NCBI GenBank assembly: GCA_027623815.1
Contig: JAQBUV010000020.1
Location: 1 to 35,354 of the forward strand
Source: Casp-Chloro-G3 sp002816715
GTDB taxonomy: Bacteria > Chloroflexota > Dehalococcoidia > Lucifugimonadales > UBA3495
Length of the DNA: 35,354 nucleotides
Direction: 5' to 3'
In this document: piece after piece, positions 15,483 through 23,557 of the stretch
Position numbering within the stretch: the first letter of the stretch is position 1
How the letters are laid out: each line of letters begins with the position of its first letter
Made by a program: the position numbers and the translations under genes
Notes under the pieces: model-generated
The model's database searches: none
What the model was told of the DNA's origin: nothing
Seen by the model: the letters and a program-made list of their open reading frames with translations, nothing else

Positions 15483-16535
15483 CTAGTCGGCGAAGCTGGG
15501 CATCACCTCTTTGGAAAACAACTCCAGCGAGTCCAATACTTTCTGGTGCTCAATGCCGCCATAGTTGACGAAGAGAATGATCTTCTCCACGCCCGACTGC
15601 TTCAGCAGTTCCACCTTCTCGGCCACCTTGTCCGGCGTGCCAAAGAGAATTACATTCTCGGTCATTGCCTCATAATCGAAGGCCGCCTCCGCCGAGAACC
15701 GACGCCGGTACTCGGCAAAGTTCTCCGGCAGCAGTTCGCCCCGGCGTTCCGGGGGCGCGCCCACCTCATTGCCGGTCTGCTTGAACCACATGAAGGGCAC
15801 CTCGGCGTCTTGGCGCACCTGCTGCTTGTTCGGCGCGGTGTACATGGCCCGGGCCACGGTGACTTGACCTGGATCATAGTCGCCGCCCGCCTCGCCCACG
15901 GCAGTACGGAAGTAATCGACCTGCTCGGCCACCTTTTGAAAACTCTCACCTTGGCCTACCATCAGGTTCCAGCCGTTTTCGGCGATACGGTCCATGCTGC
16001 TGGGGCTGGTCGCCGCCACCCATAGGGGTGGGTGGGGCGTCTGCACCGGCTTGGGATGCACCGTCATATCGTTGAAAGTCCAGAACTCGCCCACGTGATC
16101 GAAGGGTTCTTTGGAAGTCCAAGCACGAATCAGGACATCGGTAGCCTCTCGGAACCGACGGTCGGCCTCATCCATCGCGATGTTCAGCTTGTTGTACTCG
16201 CCCCACTGGTAGCCGCGACCGATTCCCAAGTCCAACCGTCCGTTACTGAGCAGGTCTACGGTGGCCGCTTCTTCGGCGATCTGGATGGGGTTATGGAAGG
16301 GCAAAACCGTGACGGCGGTGCCCAGCCGGATGGTGCTGGTGATACCGGCCAGGTAGGCCAGCACCGAAAGCGTGGCGGAGACGACTCCATGCCGGGAAAA
16401 ATGATGCTCGGTGAACCACACCGAGTCGTAGCCTAACTGCTCGGCCCACAACACCTGGTCAAGGGCCTCCTGGTAATACTTCTGCTCTCTGGTTGGGTCG
16501 GGTAGCTGTACCGAATGGAAAAGACCGAATTTCAT
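15483..16535 (-). CDS. LLM-class (luciferase-like) flavin- or F420-dependent oxidoreductase
   Basis: 350 residues, the size of luciferase-like TIM-barrel monooxygenases. Motifs: N-terminal strand MKFGLFHSVQLP, GYDSVWFTEHHF (35-46), the central block RLGTAVTVLPFHNP and DLLSNGRLDLGIGRGY (about 94-109), PPLWVAATSPSS, and the C-terminal helix SLELFSKEVMPSF. FMN versus F420 use cannot be read from sequence. The ATG at 16535 is preceded by GGGG 7 bp upstream. It is one of three intact family members in the window, with a remnant of a fourth at 28652. Such enzymes oxidise diverse organic substrates; this one's substrate is unknown. Confidence 0.9.
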   Translation of the reverse strand: MKFGLFHSVQLPDPTREQKYYQEALDQVLWAEQLGYDSVWFTEHHFSRHGVVSATLSVLAYLAGITSTIRLGTAVTVLPFHNPIQIAEEAATVDLLSNGRLDLGIGRGYQWGEYNKLNIAMDEADRRFREATDVLIRAWTSKEPFDHVGEFWTFNDMTVHPKPVQTPHPPLWVAATSPSSMDRIAENGWNLMVGQGESFQKVAEQVDYFRTAVGEAGGDYDPGQVTVARAMYTAPNKQQVRQDAEVPFMWFKQTGNEVGAPPERRGELLPENFAEYRRRFSAEAAFDYEAMTENVILFGTPDKVAEKVELLKQSGVEKIILFVNYGGIEHQKVLDSLELFSKEVMPSFAD

Positions 16536-16550
16536 GAACCAGCCCCATAA

Positions 16551-16645
16551 TGCAAATTTGGTTTAGTCGCGTCCTTCGACGGGATCAGGACAGGCTTGTC
16601 GAACCATGAAGCCGTGGAGCATTTAGGTTTTGAGTTGGCTTCATT
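16551..16645. repeat. dispersed repeat, CCTTCGACA type, copy 2
   Basis: Shares with 2053-2165 the ordered blocks GGTTTAG(C/T)CGCGTCCTTCG, TTGTCGAACCATGA and GCCGTGG. It has a shorter middle (about 20 bp missing). It lies in the 290-bp gap between the luciferase-like gene and the metallo-beta-lactamase-fold gene; the rest of that gap shows no gene. Confidence 0.75.
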
Positions 16646-16825
16646 AATGGTCTAAGAACTCGTCGCCAAATAACACCGCACTTGGATTGCCAGTGAATGT
16701 TTCTCGGCCAATACCTGATCCTGACAGGTAGACACATTGGAAATGCGGACTTATTCTCAGGTGACTTCTAAGTGAGCAATGGTCTAAGTGAGCAGAAGGG
16801 TGCTTTGGTGGTGCTATATTTGTAT

Positions 16826-17659
16826 CTACAGTGACTGCCAGTAACGTCGTCCTTCGCTGCGGACAATTTTGCCGAATCCCGGTTTGGGCAGGTGCACCGC
16901 CACCACGGTCAAATCTTCTTGCTCAATCTTGTCCACCAGGGATCGACGAGTCGCCTGGGCCACCGCTGGGTCAATATCGGCCCGCGAGCACCACTCCAAC
17001 TCTTGGATCTGGGCCGTATTGTGAAGCACATCGCCCAGCACCAGCCCGCGCTGTCCCTGGGAGTTAATCATTATGCTCATGTGACCAGGAGTGTGGCCGG
17101 GGGTGGGGATGGTGGTCAACTCGCTGGTCAGCGAGTGCTCCCCTTCCATGAACTCAATCAGTCCCATTTCCGCCAGCGGCCACACGCAGTCCGGGGCGTT
17201 GGGGAAGCGGGTCTCGACCAGGTCTGGATTGTGGCAGGCTTCCCAGTCGATCTGGCTCATATAGTAACGGGCATTTGGAAAGGTGGGCACGTATTTGCCA
17301 TCCTGGGACAGCAGGTTCCAACCGACGTGGTCTCGGTGCAAATGGGTCATCACCACCATATCCACATCGTTAGGGCTGAGGGCATGGGCCTGAAAGTCGT
17401 GCATCAACTCACCCCAGGGCGTCTCCGGGGCATCGGCGGGCTTGGGGCCCAGGCCGGTGTCCACCAGGATGTTCCGCCCGTCGGAGCGAATCAGGTAGGA
17501 TGCCACGTTCAAGCTGACATTGCCCTCCGGGCTCAAGTGGTCCCGGTAGGACAGCCAGCTCTCTTGGGGGATGGCTGGGAAGAAGTTACACAGGTCAAAC
17601 TCCAACACACCATCGGACAGGGCCGTAATTTCCACGTTGCCGATAGTTATTCTATCCAT
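16826..17659 (-). CDS. metallo-beta-lactamase-fold hydrolase (lactonase-like)
   Basis: 277 residues. The zinc motif HxHxDH is THLHRDHVGW with H106, H108, D110 and H111. Further ligands fit PGHTPGHMS (about residues 188-196) and GDVLHN (about 209-214). The arrangement without a signal peptide resembles the cytosolic AHL-lactonase/methyl parathion hydrolase-like group, so hydrolysis of a lactone or ester is likely; a true beta-lactamase is not implied. It sits next to a serine-hydrolase gene and luciferase-like genes, which suggests a role in stepwise breakdown of an organic compound. Flanking gaps both carry CCTTCGACA-type repeats. Confidence 0.88.
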   Translation of the reverse strand: MDRITIGNVEITALSDGVLEFDLCNFFPAIPQESWLSYRDHLSPEGNVSLNVASYLIRSDGRNILVDTGLGPKPADAPETPWGELMHDFQAHALSPNDVDMVVMTHLHRDHVGWNLLSQDGKYVPTFPNARYYMSQIDWEACHNPDLVETRFPNAPDCVWPLAEMGLIEFMEGEHSLTSELTTIPTPGHTPGHMSIMINSQGQRGLVLGDVLHNTAQIQELEWCSRADIDPAVAQATRRSLVDKIEQEDLTVVAVHLPKPGFGKIVRSEGRRYWQSL

Positions 17660-17784
17660 TGGCGTCTTTACCTCGTACTCTTTCTGAAGCCAAACAACAG
17701 GGTCATTCTAAGCCCAGGGTGATTGCAGCGCAAGGATGGAGTTGGCAGAGGCAGTACGATTACAGGGTTAGACCGGCCACGTAA

Positions 17785-17816
17785 CCGCTCGTCCTGAGCT
17801 TGTCGAAGGACAGCGG
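17785..17816. repeat. dispersed palindromic repeat, CCTTCGACA type, short copy 3
   Basis: CCGCTCGTCCTGAGCTTGTC is followed by GAAGGACAGCGG, an almost perfect palindrome (CCGCT..GTCC/GGAC..AGCGG). It matches the core of the repeats at 2053 and 16551 in reverse orientation and lies between two convergently spaced hydrolase genes on the minus strand. Confidence 0.7.
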
Positions 17817-17862
17817 TCTGAAGTCCGATCTTGGTTCGTCAGATCACCACAGGCGATAAACG

Positions 17863-18963
17863 TCAAAAACACGCGGCCCGCACCGCCTGGGAGATGGCCG
17901 ACAATCTAGGCAGGTTGGTGTCCTCAGACCGGGCGCCATTGGTGATGTAAGCCACCGCCAGGCCCAACTGCGGGTCGGCCCAGCCCACCGAAGTAGCCTG
18001 CCCGCCGTGGCCAAAGCTGCCGCTGCCCGAGTTTTCGGCGACGCCCATGCGCGGGTCATCCAGAACCAGACCCAGAGAACGGCGTTTGTGCAGTCCCAGC
18101 GAATGGTCCAGCCCCTCTACCTGAAGCCCAGTCACCTCCGCCACCGTCTCCGGTTTGAGGAGTTGAGTGCCGTCCAGGTAACCACCGCCGCACAGCATCG
18201 CGTAGAAGCGGGCCAGATCACGCGCGGTGGTGATACCGCCTCCCGCTGGATGCACCGCCTGGTGTACCTCCGGCTGGTTGTAGGCCGGTATCGAAACCGG
18301 ACGGTCGCAGTCTTCCATAGCATGAACCCGGGAGACACGGTGTTCCAGGTTGGCGGGCAGCCCCACGTAAGCGTCGTGCATGCTCAACGGCCGGGTCACT
18401 TCCTCCCGCAGAAACTGGCTGAAGGGCCTGCCGTCGATGCGCCGCACCAGTTCCCCGATAACCCAGCCATAGTTGCGCGGATGGTAGGCCATCACCTCGC
18501 CCGGCACATACTCCGGCACTAAGTTCTCCATAGCCTGCACCACAAAGTCCCAATCGCGCCACTTGTTCCAGGTCATGGAGCCGGGCGTCTCCGGGAACCC
18601 TCCCTGATGGGTGAGGACGTGCCGGATGGTCACGCCTTCTTTACCGTTCTTGGCAAAATCCGGCCAATGGTGGGCCACCGGGTCGTCCCAGCCCAACTGG
18701 CCCCGTTCCCAGAGGATATGCAGGCAGATAGCCGCCAGGGGCTTGGTGGACGAGTATAGGATGAACATGGTGTCGTGGGCCACCGGCTTTTGCGACTCTC
18801 GATCAGCCACGCCGCCAAACAAGTCCAGCACCAACTGCCCGTGCCGATAAACCGCCAACCCAGCGCCGGGATGCAGCCCCTGCTCCAGTTGGCGGTGGAA
18901 CAGTGCTTCAACCCTACCCAGGGACTGCGAGTCCATCTGCACGCTGTCGGCGGTTACTACCAT
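17863..18963 (-). CDS. serine hydrolase of the beta-lactamase/esterase EstB family
   Basis: 366 residues from the ATG at 18963. The class C/DD-peptidase-like signature SxxK is S71-S-T-K74 in YSSTKPLAA, the catalytic Tyr is probably Y160 in YHPRNYGW, and the third motif is FGHGGQATS near the C-terminus. No signal peptide is visible, so a cytosolic esterase or lactonase of the EstB type is more likely than an antibiotic-degrading enzyme. An upstream TTG (18990) is possible, but the ATG has AAGGA about 9 bp before it and removes nine weak residues. The VOC gene precedes it closely on the same strand. Confidence 0.88.
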   Translation of the reverse strand: MVVTADSVQMDSQSLGRVEALFHRQLEQGLHPGAGLAVYRHGQLVLDLFGGVADRESQKPVAHDTMFILYSSTKPLAAICLHILWERGQLGWDDPVAHHWPDFAKNGKEGVTIRHVLTHQGGFPETPGSMTWNKWRDWDFVVQAMENLVPEYVPGEVMAYHPRNYGWVIGELVRRIDGRPFSQFLREEVTRPLSMHDAYVGLPANLEHRVSRVHAMEDCDRPVSIPAYNQPEVHQAVHPAGGGITTARDLARFYAMLCGGGYLDGTQLLKPETVAEVTGLQVEGLDHSLGLHKRRSLGLVLDDPRMGVAENSGSGSFGHGGQATSVGWADPQLGLAVAYITNGARSEDTNLPRLSAISQAVRAACF

Positions 18964-18997
18964 GTGAGCTACTTCCTTGTCGCTCTCCAAAGGTTGA

Positions 18998-19390
18998 TTA
19001 CTCTGCCCATTCTATGGCCCCGGCAGGCCAAGCCTCGCTTTGCACCGGCACTATGCAGAAGACATGCCCTGAAGGTGCTTCCATTATCCACAAATAGTCC
19101 TGGACGTGCTGCTGGCGGTGGGCACCCAACCGCTCCATTCGACGTACTTCAGCTTCAACATCGTCAGTCTCAATATCAAAATGCAGCCTCGATTCCGGTG
19201 AACCGATAGCTTGGACGAAAATGTTCAGTTCTGACCCGTGCGGTGTCTCAAGGCCAACATAGGGGGCATTTGGATCCCTCTTCGGCATGGTGGAACGGCC
19301 CAACGCCGCACTCCAGAATTCGACTGCTGACTCCATACGGTCTTCTGGACAATCTATGACTATCATGCGAATTCGACTGTGATGCGACAT
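18998..19390 (-). CDS. VOC (glyoxalase/bleomycin-resistance) family protein
   Basis: 130 residues with two beta-alpha-beta-beta-beta modules. The first starts RIRMIVIDCPED and continues AVEFWSAALGR. The second has RLHFDIETDDVEAEVRRMERLGA and ends MEAPSGHVFCIVP. Putative metal residues are His70-region LHFD and the C-terminal Glu before APSGHVF; metal use is not certain. The ATG at 19390 has AGGAG 6 bp upstream. It lies between the serine hydrolase and a luciferase-like gene with short gaps, probably in one operon. Substrate unknown. Confidence 0.85.
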   Translation of the reverse strand: MSHHSRIRMIVIDCPEDRMESAVEFWSAALGRSTMPKRDPNAPYVGLETPHGSELNIFVQAIGSPESRLHFDIETDDVEAEVRRMERLGAHRQQHVQDYLWIMEAPSGHVFCIVPVQSEAWPAGAIEWAE

Positions 19391-19409
19391 CCGCTTCTCC
19401 TATGTGCAG

Positions 19410-20600
19410 CTAGTCCGCCGTGGCGGGCACCTGGGCTTGGGCCGTGAATTTGGGCAGCACATCTCGACCGAACCACTCCAACTGTTCCAGGGTGGCTTTC
19501 AGGGGCATCCCCATGTTGGTGACGCCGATGTTGATTTCTTCCAACCCCGGGTAGCGGTCTTGAATCGCCATCAGTTTCTCGGTGACCGCATCGGGAGGGC
19601 CGCAGAACCAGGAGCCGGAACGAACGCCATCCTCAATGGTCGGCAGACCCGCGCCGCGCGCTCTTTTGGGATCGCCCAGAGCTTCCAGTTGTTCGGCGGT
19701 CAAGCCGGGCACGAACCCCAAGGGCCCGAACATCTTGATGCGCTCTTCCCCCCAAACCCGGGCTTCGTCAATGGCTTTCTGCTCGGTATCGGCCAACTGC
19801 ACTGAAAAGCCGACAATCAAATCACCACCCAACTGGGTCTCCTTACCGTGTTTGGCCAGGGCCTCCTGCCAGCGTTTGACCACCTCGTCGCTGGCGCCAC
19901 CGGCAGCGGCTCCACCGCCGATCATGCCTTTGATGCCGTACTTTGCCATGAAGTCCAGGGCGCGCGGGCTGGCGCTGACGATGGGCTGCCAGCACTCCAC
20001 CGGCAATGTACGGGGTCGGGGCACCAGGGTAATCTCTTTCAGATCGTAGCCGCGATAGGGAACGTCGGGAGGGATGTTGTAGTGTTTGCCGTGATGGGAA
20101 AAGGAGCGTTGGTTGAAAGCCTTGAACATGACCTCGACCTGCTCTTCAAACAGTTCCCGGTTGGCGTCCTGATCCAGGATAGGAGCGTCGAAGGACTCAA
20201 CCTCGCGGGAGTGGTAGCCTCGGCCAACGCCAAACTTGACCCGCCCATTGGTCAGAATGTCGGCGGTGGCATAGTCTTCGGCCAGCCGCAGCGGATGCCA
20301 CATGGGAGCAACATTGAACCCGCAGCCGAAGTTAAGCTGCTTGGTCAGGTGGGCCAGGTGGACAAAGAGCATCAGCAAATTGGGCACACACTCGTATCCC
20401 TCACGCTGAAAGTGGTGCTCGGCAGACCAGAAGGTGCTGTAGCCCAGCCGGTCCATGGTGGTGGCGATGGCCTCACACTTGTCGAACACCGACGCTAGCT
20501 GCTCGTCGGGGAGCCAGCGATCATTGGCCGGTGTCCCTTCCAGACCGATATTGTCCAGGTCTACGTTGCCCGCAAACAGGCTGCCAATTTTAGTAATCAT
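19410..20600 (-). CDS. LLM-class (luciferase-like) flavin-dependent monooxygenase
   Basis: 396 residues, one of the longer family members. It has GYSTFWSAEHHFQREGYE (53-70), the block DILTNGRVKFGVGRGYHSRE (about 113-132), VECWQPIVSASPRALDFM, a Gly/Ala-rich loop GMIGGGAAAGGASDE that is unusual and may contact the substrate, and the C-terminal LEWFGRDVLPKF helix. The ATG at 20600 has GAGG 7 bp upstream. It heads a likely minus-strand run with the VOC and serine hydrolase genes. The substrate and the flavin/F420 preference cannot be read. Confidence 0.9.
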   Translation of the reverse strand: MITKIGSLFAGNVDLDNIGLEGTPANDRWLPDEQLASVFDKCEAIATTMDRLGYSTFWSAEHHFQREGYECVPNLLMLFVHLAHLTKQLNFGCGFNVAPMWHPLRLAEDYATADILTNGRVKFGVGRGYHSREVESFDAPILDQDANRELFEEQVEVMFKAFNQRSFSHHGKHYNIPPDVPYRGYDLKEITLVPRPRTLPVECWQPIVSASPRALDFMAKYGIKGMIGGGAAAGGASDEVVKRWQEALAKHGKETQLGGDLIVGFSVQLADTEQKAIDEARVWGEERIKMFGPLGFVPGLTAEQLEALGDPKRARGAGLPTIEDGVRSGSWFCGPPDAVTEKLMAIQDRYPGLEEINIGVTNMGMPLKATLEQLEWFGRDVLPKFTAQAQVPATAD

Positions 20601-20912
20601 GGTTATGCCTCGCTGCTAAGATTCTGACTCGCTTGGTCAGTACCGGGTTAGCTCAAGTGCGTGAATGGTCTGGTAATAATACAGGATACCGGTGAGGCAG
20701 GCTACTTCAAGATGGCTCAGATATCAAAACTCAGCCCCATTTCCAGCCAGCAATAATCAACTCCAAAAACAAACCGTTACCCAAGAGCCTCCAACAGTCA
20801 CCAATTACTACCTTTATCAGAACCGTTAGCAATTTAGGTCATCACCTTGCCCATTTATGGTTATACCTAGTGAACATAAGCGCCCAAACCCCAACTTACG
20901 GAGCGCGGAGCA
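20601..20912. other. divergent intergenic region
   Basis: 312 bp between a minus-strand monooxygenase and a plus-strand small gene. It must hold promoters for both, but I see only weak hexamers (TATTAT on the minus strand near 20675-20680) and no repeat of the families found elsewhere. Confidence 0.4.
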
Positions 20913-21146
20913 ATGATGACAACTCTCACACCACCGGATCCTAGAAAGGCAATGCGCCAGAACCTGACCTTTCTCCGTGAATATGCCAAGCGGGTAATCG
21001 TCGAAGGTGACGACAGTCTTACGCCTCTGGAAGATGTGAAGGACGCGCTGATGCAGGAAGTCAGGAAGAACGGAAAGGGCTTCAATCTGACCGACCGAGA
21101 CGTGGTAATGCTCCTGTACAAAGGCGTATTACCCGAATGCTACTAG
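20913..21146 (+). CDS. small hypothetical protein
   Basis: 77 residues, predicted mostly helical and charged (MMTTLTPPDPRKAMRQN..., ending VLPECY). No recognised domain. ATG-ATG start with GGAG 9 bp upstream of the first ATG. It is followed 39 bp later by a zinc-ribbon gene on the same strand, so the two may form a small operon. The C-terminal segment NLTDRDVVMLLYKGV resembles a short helix-turn-helix-like or capping segment, but I would not assign a function. Confidence 0.6.
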   Translation: MMTTLTPPDPRKAMRQNLTFLREYAKRVIVEGDDSLTPLEDVKDALMQEVRKNGKGFNLTDRDVVMLLYKGVLPECY

Positions 21147-21185
21147 CCCTACTGAAGTTCGAATCCCAGGTGTACGAGGATTGAT

Positions 21186-21383
21186 ATGATCTGGCTTAAG
21201 GAATGCCCCAAGTGTCAAGGCGACCTGATTTTAGACCAGGATAGCTACGGAAAGTTCAAGACCTGTGTCCAGTGCGGTTACCTGAGGGACGTAGTAGAAA
21301 CTGCCGCAGGTTTAACCCCCACCGCCATCGGCAGCGATGCCGCAATGCTTGCTCAATTGGCCGCAATACCTATAGCTGCCTAG
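21186..21383 (+). CDS. small zinc-ribbon protein
   Basis: 65 residues. CPKC at 8-11 and CVQCG at 27-31 form a Cys4 zinc ribbon around GDLILDQDSYGKFKT, a pattern familiar from small ORFs of Chloroflexota genomes. The C-terminus is Ala-rich and probably disordered. The ATG has GAGG 6 bp upstream. Its role is unknown; zinc ribbons of this kind bind nucleic acid or protein. Confidence 0.7.
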   Translation: MIWLKECPKCQGDLILDQDSYGKFKTCVQCGYLRDVVETAAGLTPTAIGSDAAMLAQLAAIPIAA

Positions 21384-21408
21384 CTATCAATCAATCGTGT
21401 TTTGCATG

Positions 21409-21492
21409 ATAGCTTCCTCTTGCATTGTGGAAGAGGACTGAGGTGAGGGGTCTGTCCAGTCCATCGAAATGGCGGACACATAGGTCTGCCCC
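21409..21492. repeat. fragments of two dispersed repeat families side by side
   Basis: 21409-21452 contains a half copy of the MITE core (TGTGGAAGAGGACTGAGG then TGAGGGG). 21471-21492 contains an imperfect GGCGGACAC-N4-GTCTGCCC palindrome of the family at 4109 and 13805. No terminal inverted repeats remain. Confidence 0.65.
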
Positions 21493-21555
21493 TACGTTCT
21501 ACTTAACGCCACAAGTCAATGCCACCAGAAGAGAAACGCTCCATCAAGCAAGCCG

Positions 21556-22482
21556 CTACTTGTGGAACATCGGCAGCACTTCCTGGCCCATCATCTCCAA
21601 CTGCTCCATTGACTCATCTCCGGAGCACAACGGCCTCACCGCAAACTTGGAGCCTCCGGCGTCAACGTAGCGTTGGATTAGTTCGGCGACCTGCTGGGTG
21701 GTGCCGAGGGCGGTATACTCGGTAAAGGGAGCATCAGGGCGGTGTCGGGTGACAAACTGATGGGCCTTGGTGGCCGCCTGCTCGTAGTCATCGGCGATGT
21801 AGAAACCCATCAGAACGCCAATGTGATCGTACTCAATCTCCCGACTGAACTGGTCGGCGGTGTCAAAGACAATGTCCCGACCCTCGTGCACTTCGTCGGG
21901 AGTGGCTCCGGAAACCAGCCAGCCGTCGCCAACCCGTCCCACCCGACGGGCCGCCGCGTGACTGCGTCCGCCAATCCACACCGGCGGTGAAGGCTTAAAG
22001 ACAGTCTTGGGGGTGATGCTCACATTGTGGCAGGTGAAGAACTTGCCTTCGTGGGTGACATTATCCTCCTGCCACAACCGGCGCATCAAGGTAATTGCCT
22101 CGTCAGTGCGTTGAGACCGGTCTCCTTTGGGGACGCCGCAGGCTTCGTACTCTTCCGGCTCTTCCTGGCCCAGTCCCACTGCCGGAAAGAACCGACCTTG
22201 GGAGAGATAGTCCAGCGTAGCCACCTGCTTGGCCAGCACCACCGGATTGCGCAAAGGCAACGCCAGCACGCTGGTGCCGAACTTCATATGCTTGGAGTAG
22301 GCCGCTACCATTGAGAGGGCGATCATTGGCTCCAGGCTGAACCGGTCGCTGACGATGCGGTCACTGAGCCAGATGGAATCGTAGCGGTATTTGTCGCCCA
22401 ACTCCACCAACTCACGAAGAAAGTTGGGATTGTCTCCCCCCTGTCCAAAGGCTCCCGGCACATATCCAATGGCTACGCTCAT
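21556..22482 (-). CDS. LLM-class F420/FMN-dependent oxidoreductase
   Basis: 308 residues, shorter than the other two in the window. It has YRYDSIWLSDRIVSD (33-47), the block KFGTSVLALPLRNP and DYLSQGRFFPAVGLGQ (about 90-105), PPVWIGGRSHAAARR and the C-terminal helix LEMMGQEVLPMF. The pattern is nearer to F420-dependent members (GRF.PAVGLG, IGG) than to luciferase proper; that preference is inference. The ATG at 22482 has a G-rich Shine-Dalgarno site. It is followed downstream by repeats and preceded by the epimerase gene. Confidence 0.9.
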   Translation of the reverse strand: MSVAIGYVPGAFGQGGDNPNFLRELVELGDKYRYDSIWLSDRIVSDRFSLEPMIALSMVAAYSKHMKFGTSVLALPLRNPVVLAKQVATLDYLSQGRFFPAVGLGQEEPEEYEACGVPKGDRSQRTDEAITLMRRLWQEDNVTHEGKFFTCHNVSITPKTVFKPSPPVWIGGRSHAAARRVGRVGDGWLVSGATPDEVHEGRDIVFDTADQFSREIEYDHIGVLMGFYIADDYEQAATKAHQFVTRHRPDAPFTEYTALGTTQQVAELIQRYVDAGGSKFAVRPLCSGDESMEQLEMMGQEVLPMFHK

Positions 22483-22595
22483 AGTTACCCCCTAGCTATC
22501 CAGGTCTTGAAGCAGCCCAAATAATTACCGACATTATAACCCAATCCGGTTAGCTGAATCGCATCCCTGACCGTATCCTGTGTCTCGGCGAGGCC

Positions 22596-23537
22596 TCACC
22601 CGGCAATAGCTTCCAGGCCAGCTTCCCGTCGCGCGTCGTTGATATGCTCCAACACCCTCACTCGCAGCGGCGGCATCTCGTAGCCAATATCCGCCAGCAT
22701 CCGGCTGTTGTCCGCCAGGTAGACGTGCGGCACCGGACGGTCTCCGGTGGTGATCTGCGCGTTGGGAATGTAGCTGCGTACGATATCCGCCACATCCTGG
22801 ATCGTAGCCAGATGGCCGCCGCTGATGTAAATGGGGTGATTCAGATGCTCTTTGAGGGCCACCTCAACGAAGATTTCGGCGGCGTCCTCGGCATGAATCA
22901 TCGGCGAGGCTTCCTGAGAGTCGAAATCCATCGACACGGATTGGCCGATGGCGGGCAGCGACATCATCAGACCGCCAATCATGCCGGTCATGCCGGTTAC
23001 CCGTCCGTGACCGAAGACGGTGCAAATGCGCACTCCCCGAATATCCAGACCGTAGTTTTTGCGGTACTGGGCGGCGGTGAAGTCGTTGGTGGCCTTGGTC
23101 ATGCCGTACATGTTGATTGGGGCGGTCAGGTCATCTTCATTGACCGGACGGTCGCCAAAGGTTTCCTGCACTCCGTAAACGGCAATGGAACTAGCGTAAA
23201 CCACTCGTTGGATGTTAGTCCATCGAGCAACCTCAAAAACGTTGTTGGTTCCCTGGATATTGACCAGCATGCCCAAGTGGGGGCGGTCTTCGGTGTCCGG
23301 CGGCAGCAGGGCCGCCATGTGGATTATCTTGTGCACCTGGTGCGTATTGATCGCCTCAAGCAACTGGGGTATTTGGGTCACGTCGCCACGGTACACTTTG
23401 ATGCGGTCCAGGTAGGGTGCCAGGTTGGCTCTGGGCGGAGCCAGGTCAAAGCAGACCACCTCCTCTCCGCGAGCTAAAAGCATGCGAATAATGCGGTTGC
23501 CGATAAAACCGGTGCCGCCGGTGACCATTACAGACAT
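22596..23537 (-). CDS. NAD(P)-dependent epimerase/dehydratase (extended SDR)
   Basis: 313 residues. Rossmann motif GGTGFIG (7-13), acidic D31 after the second strand that favours NAD, VVYASSIAVYG (112-122) with catalytic Ser, and Y144-x3-K148 in NMYGMTKA. The C-terminal half matches sugar-nucleotide epimerase-like proteins (HAEDAAEIFVEVAL), but the exact substrate is not readable. The ATG has AGGAG 7 bp upstream. It begins 20 bp after rsmG on the same strand, so the two are probably co-transcribed. Confidence 0.9.
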   Translation of the reverse strand: MSVMVTGGTGFIGNRIIRMLLARGEEVVCFDLAPPRANLAPYLDRIKVYRGDVTQIPQLLEAINTHQVHKIIHMAALLPPDTEDRPHLGMLVNIQGTNNVFEVARWTNIQRVVYASSIAVYGVQETFGDRPVNEDDLTAPINMYGMTKATNDFTAAQYRKNYGLDIRGVRICTVFGHGRVTGMTGMIGGLMMSLPAIGQSVSMDFDSQEASPMIHAEDAAEIFVEVALKEHLNHPIYISGGHLATIQDVADIVRSYIPNAQITTGDRPVPHVYLADNSRMLADIGYEMPPLRVRVLEHINDARREAGLEAIAG

Positions 23538-23557
23538 GATGCTTCTCCTGAGTTGAT

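Noticed and set aside
21157..21167. GTTCGAATCCC, resembling a tRNA T-arm
   Set aside because: The flanks do not pair into a T-stem, and no acceptor, D or anticodon stems are found upstream.
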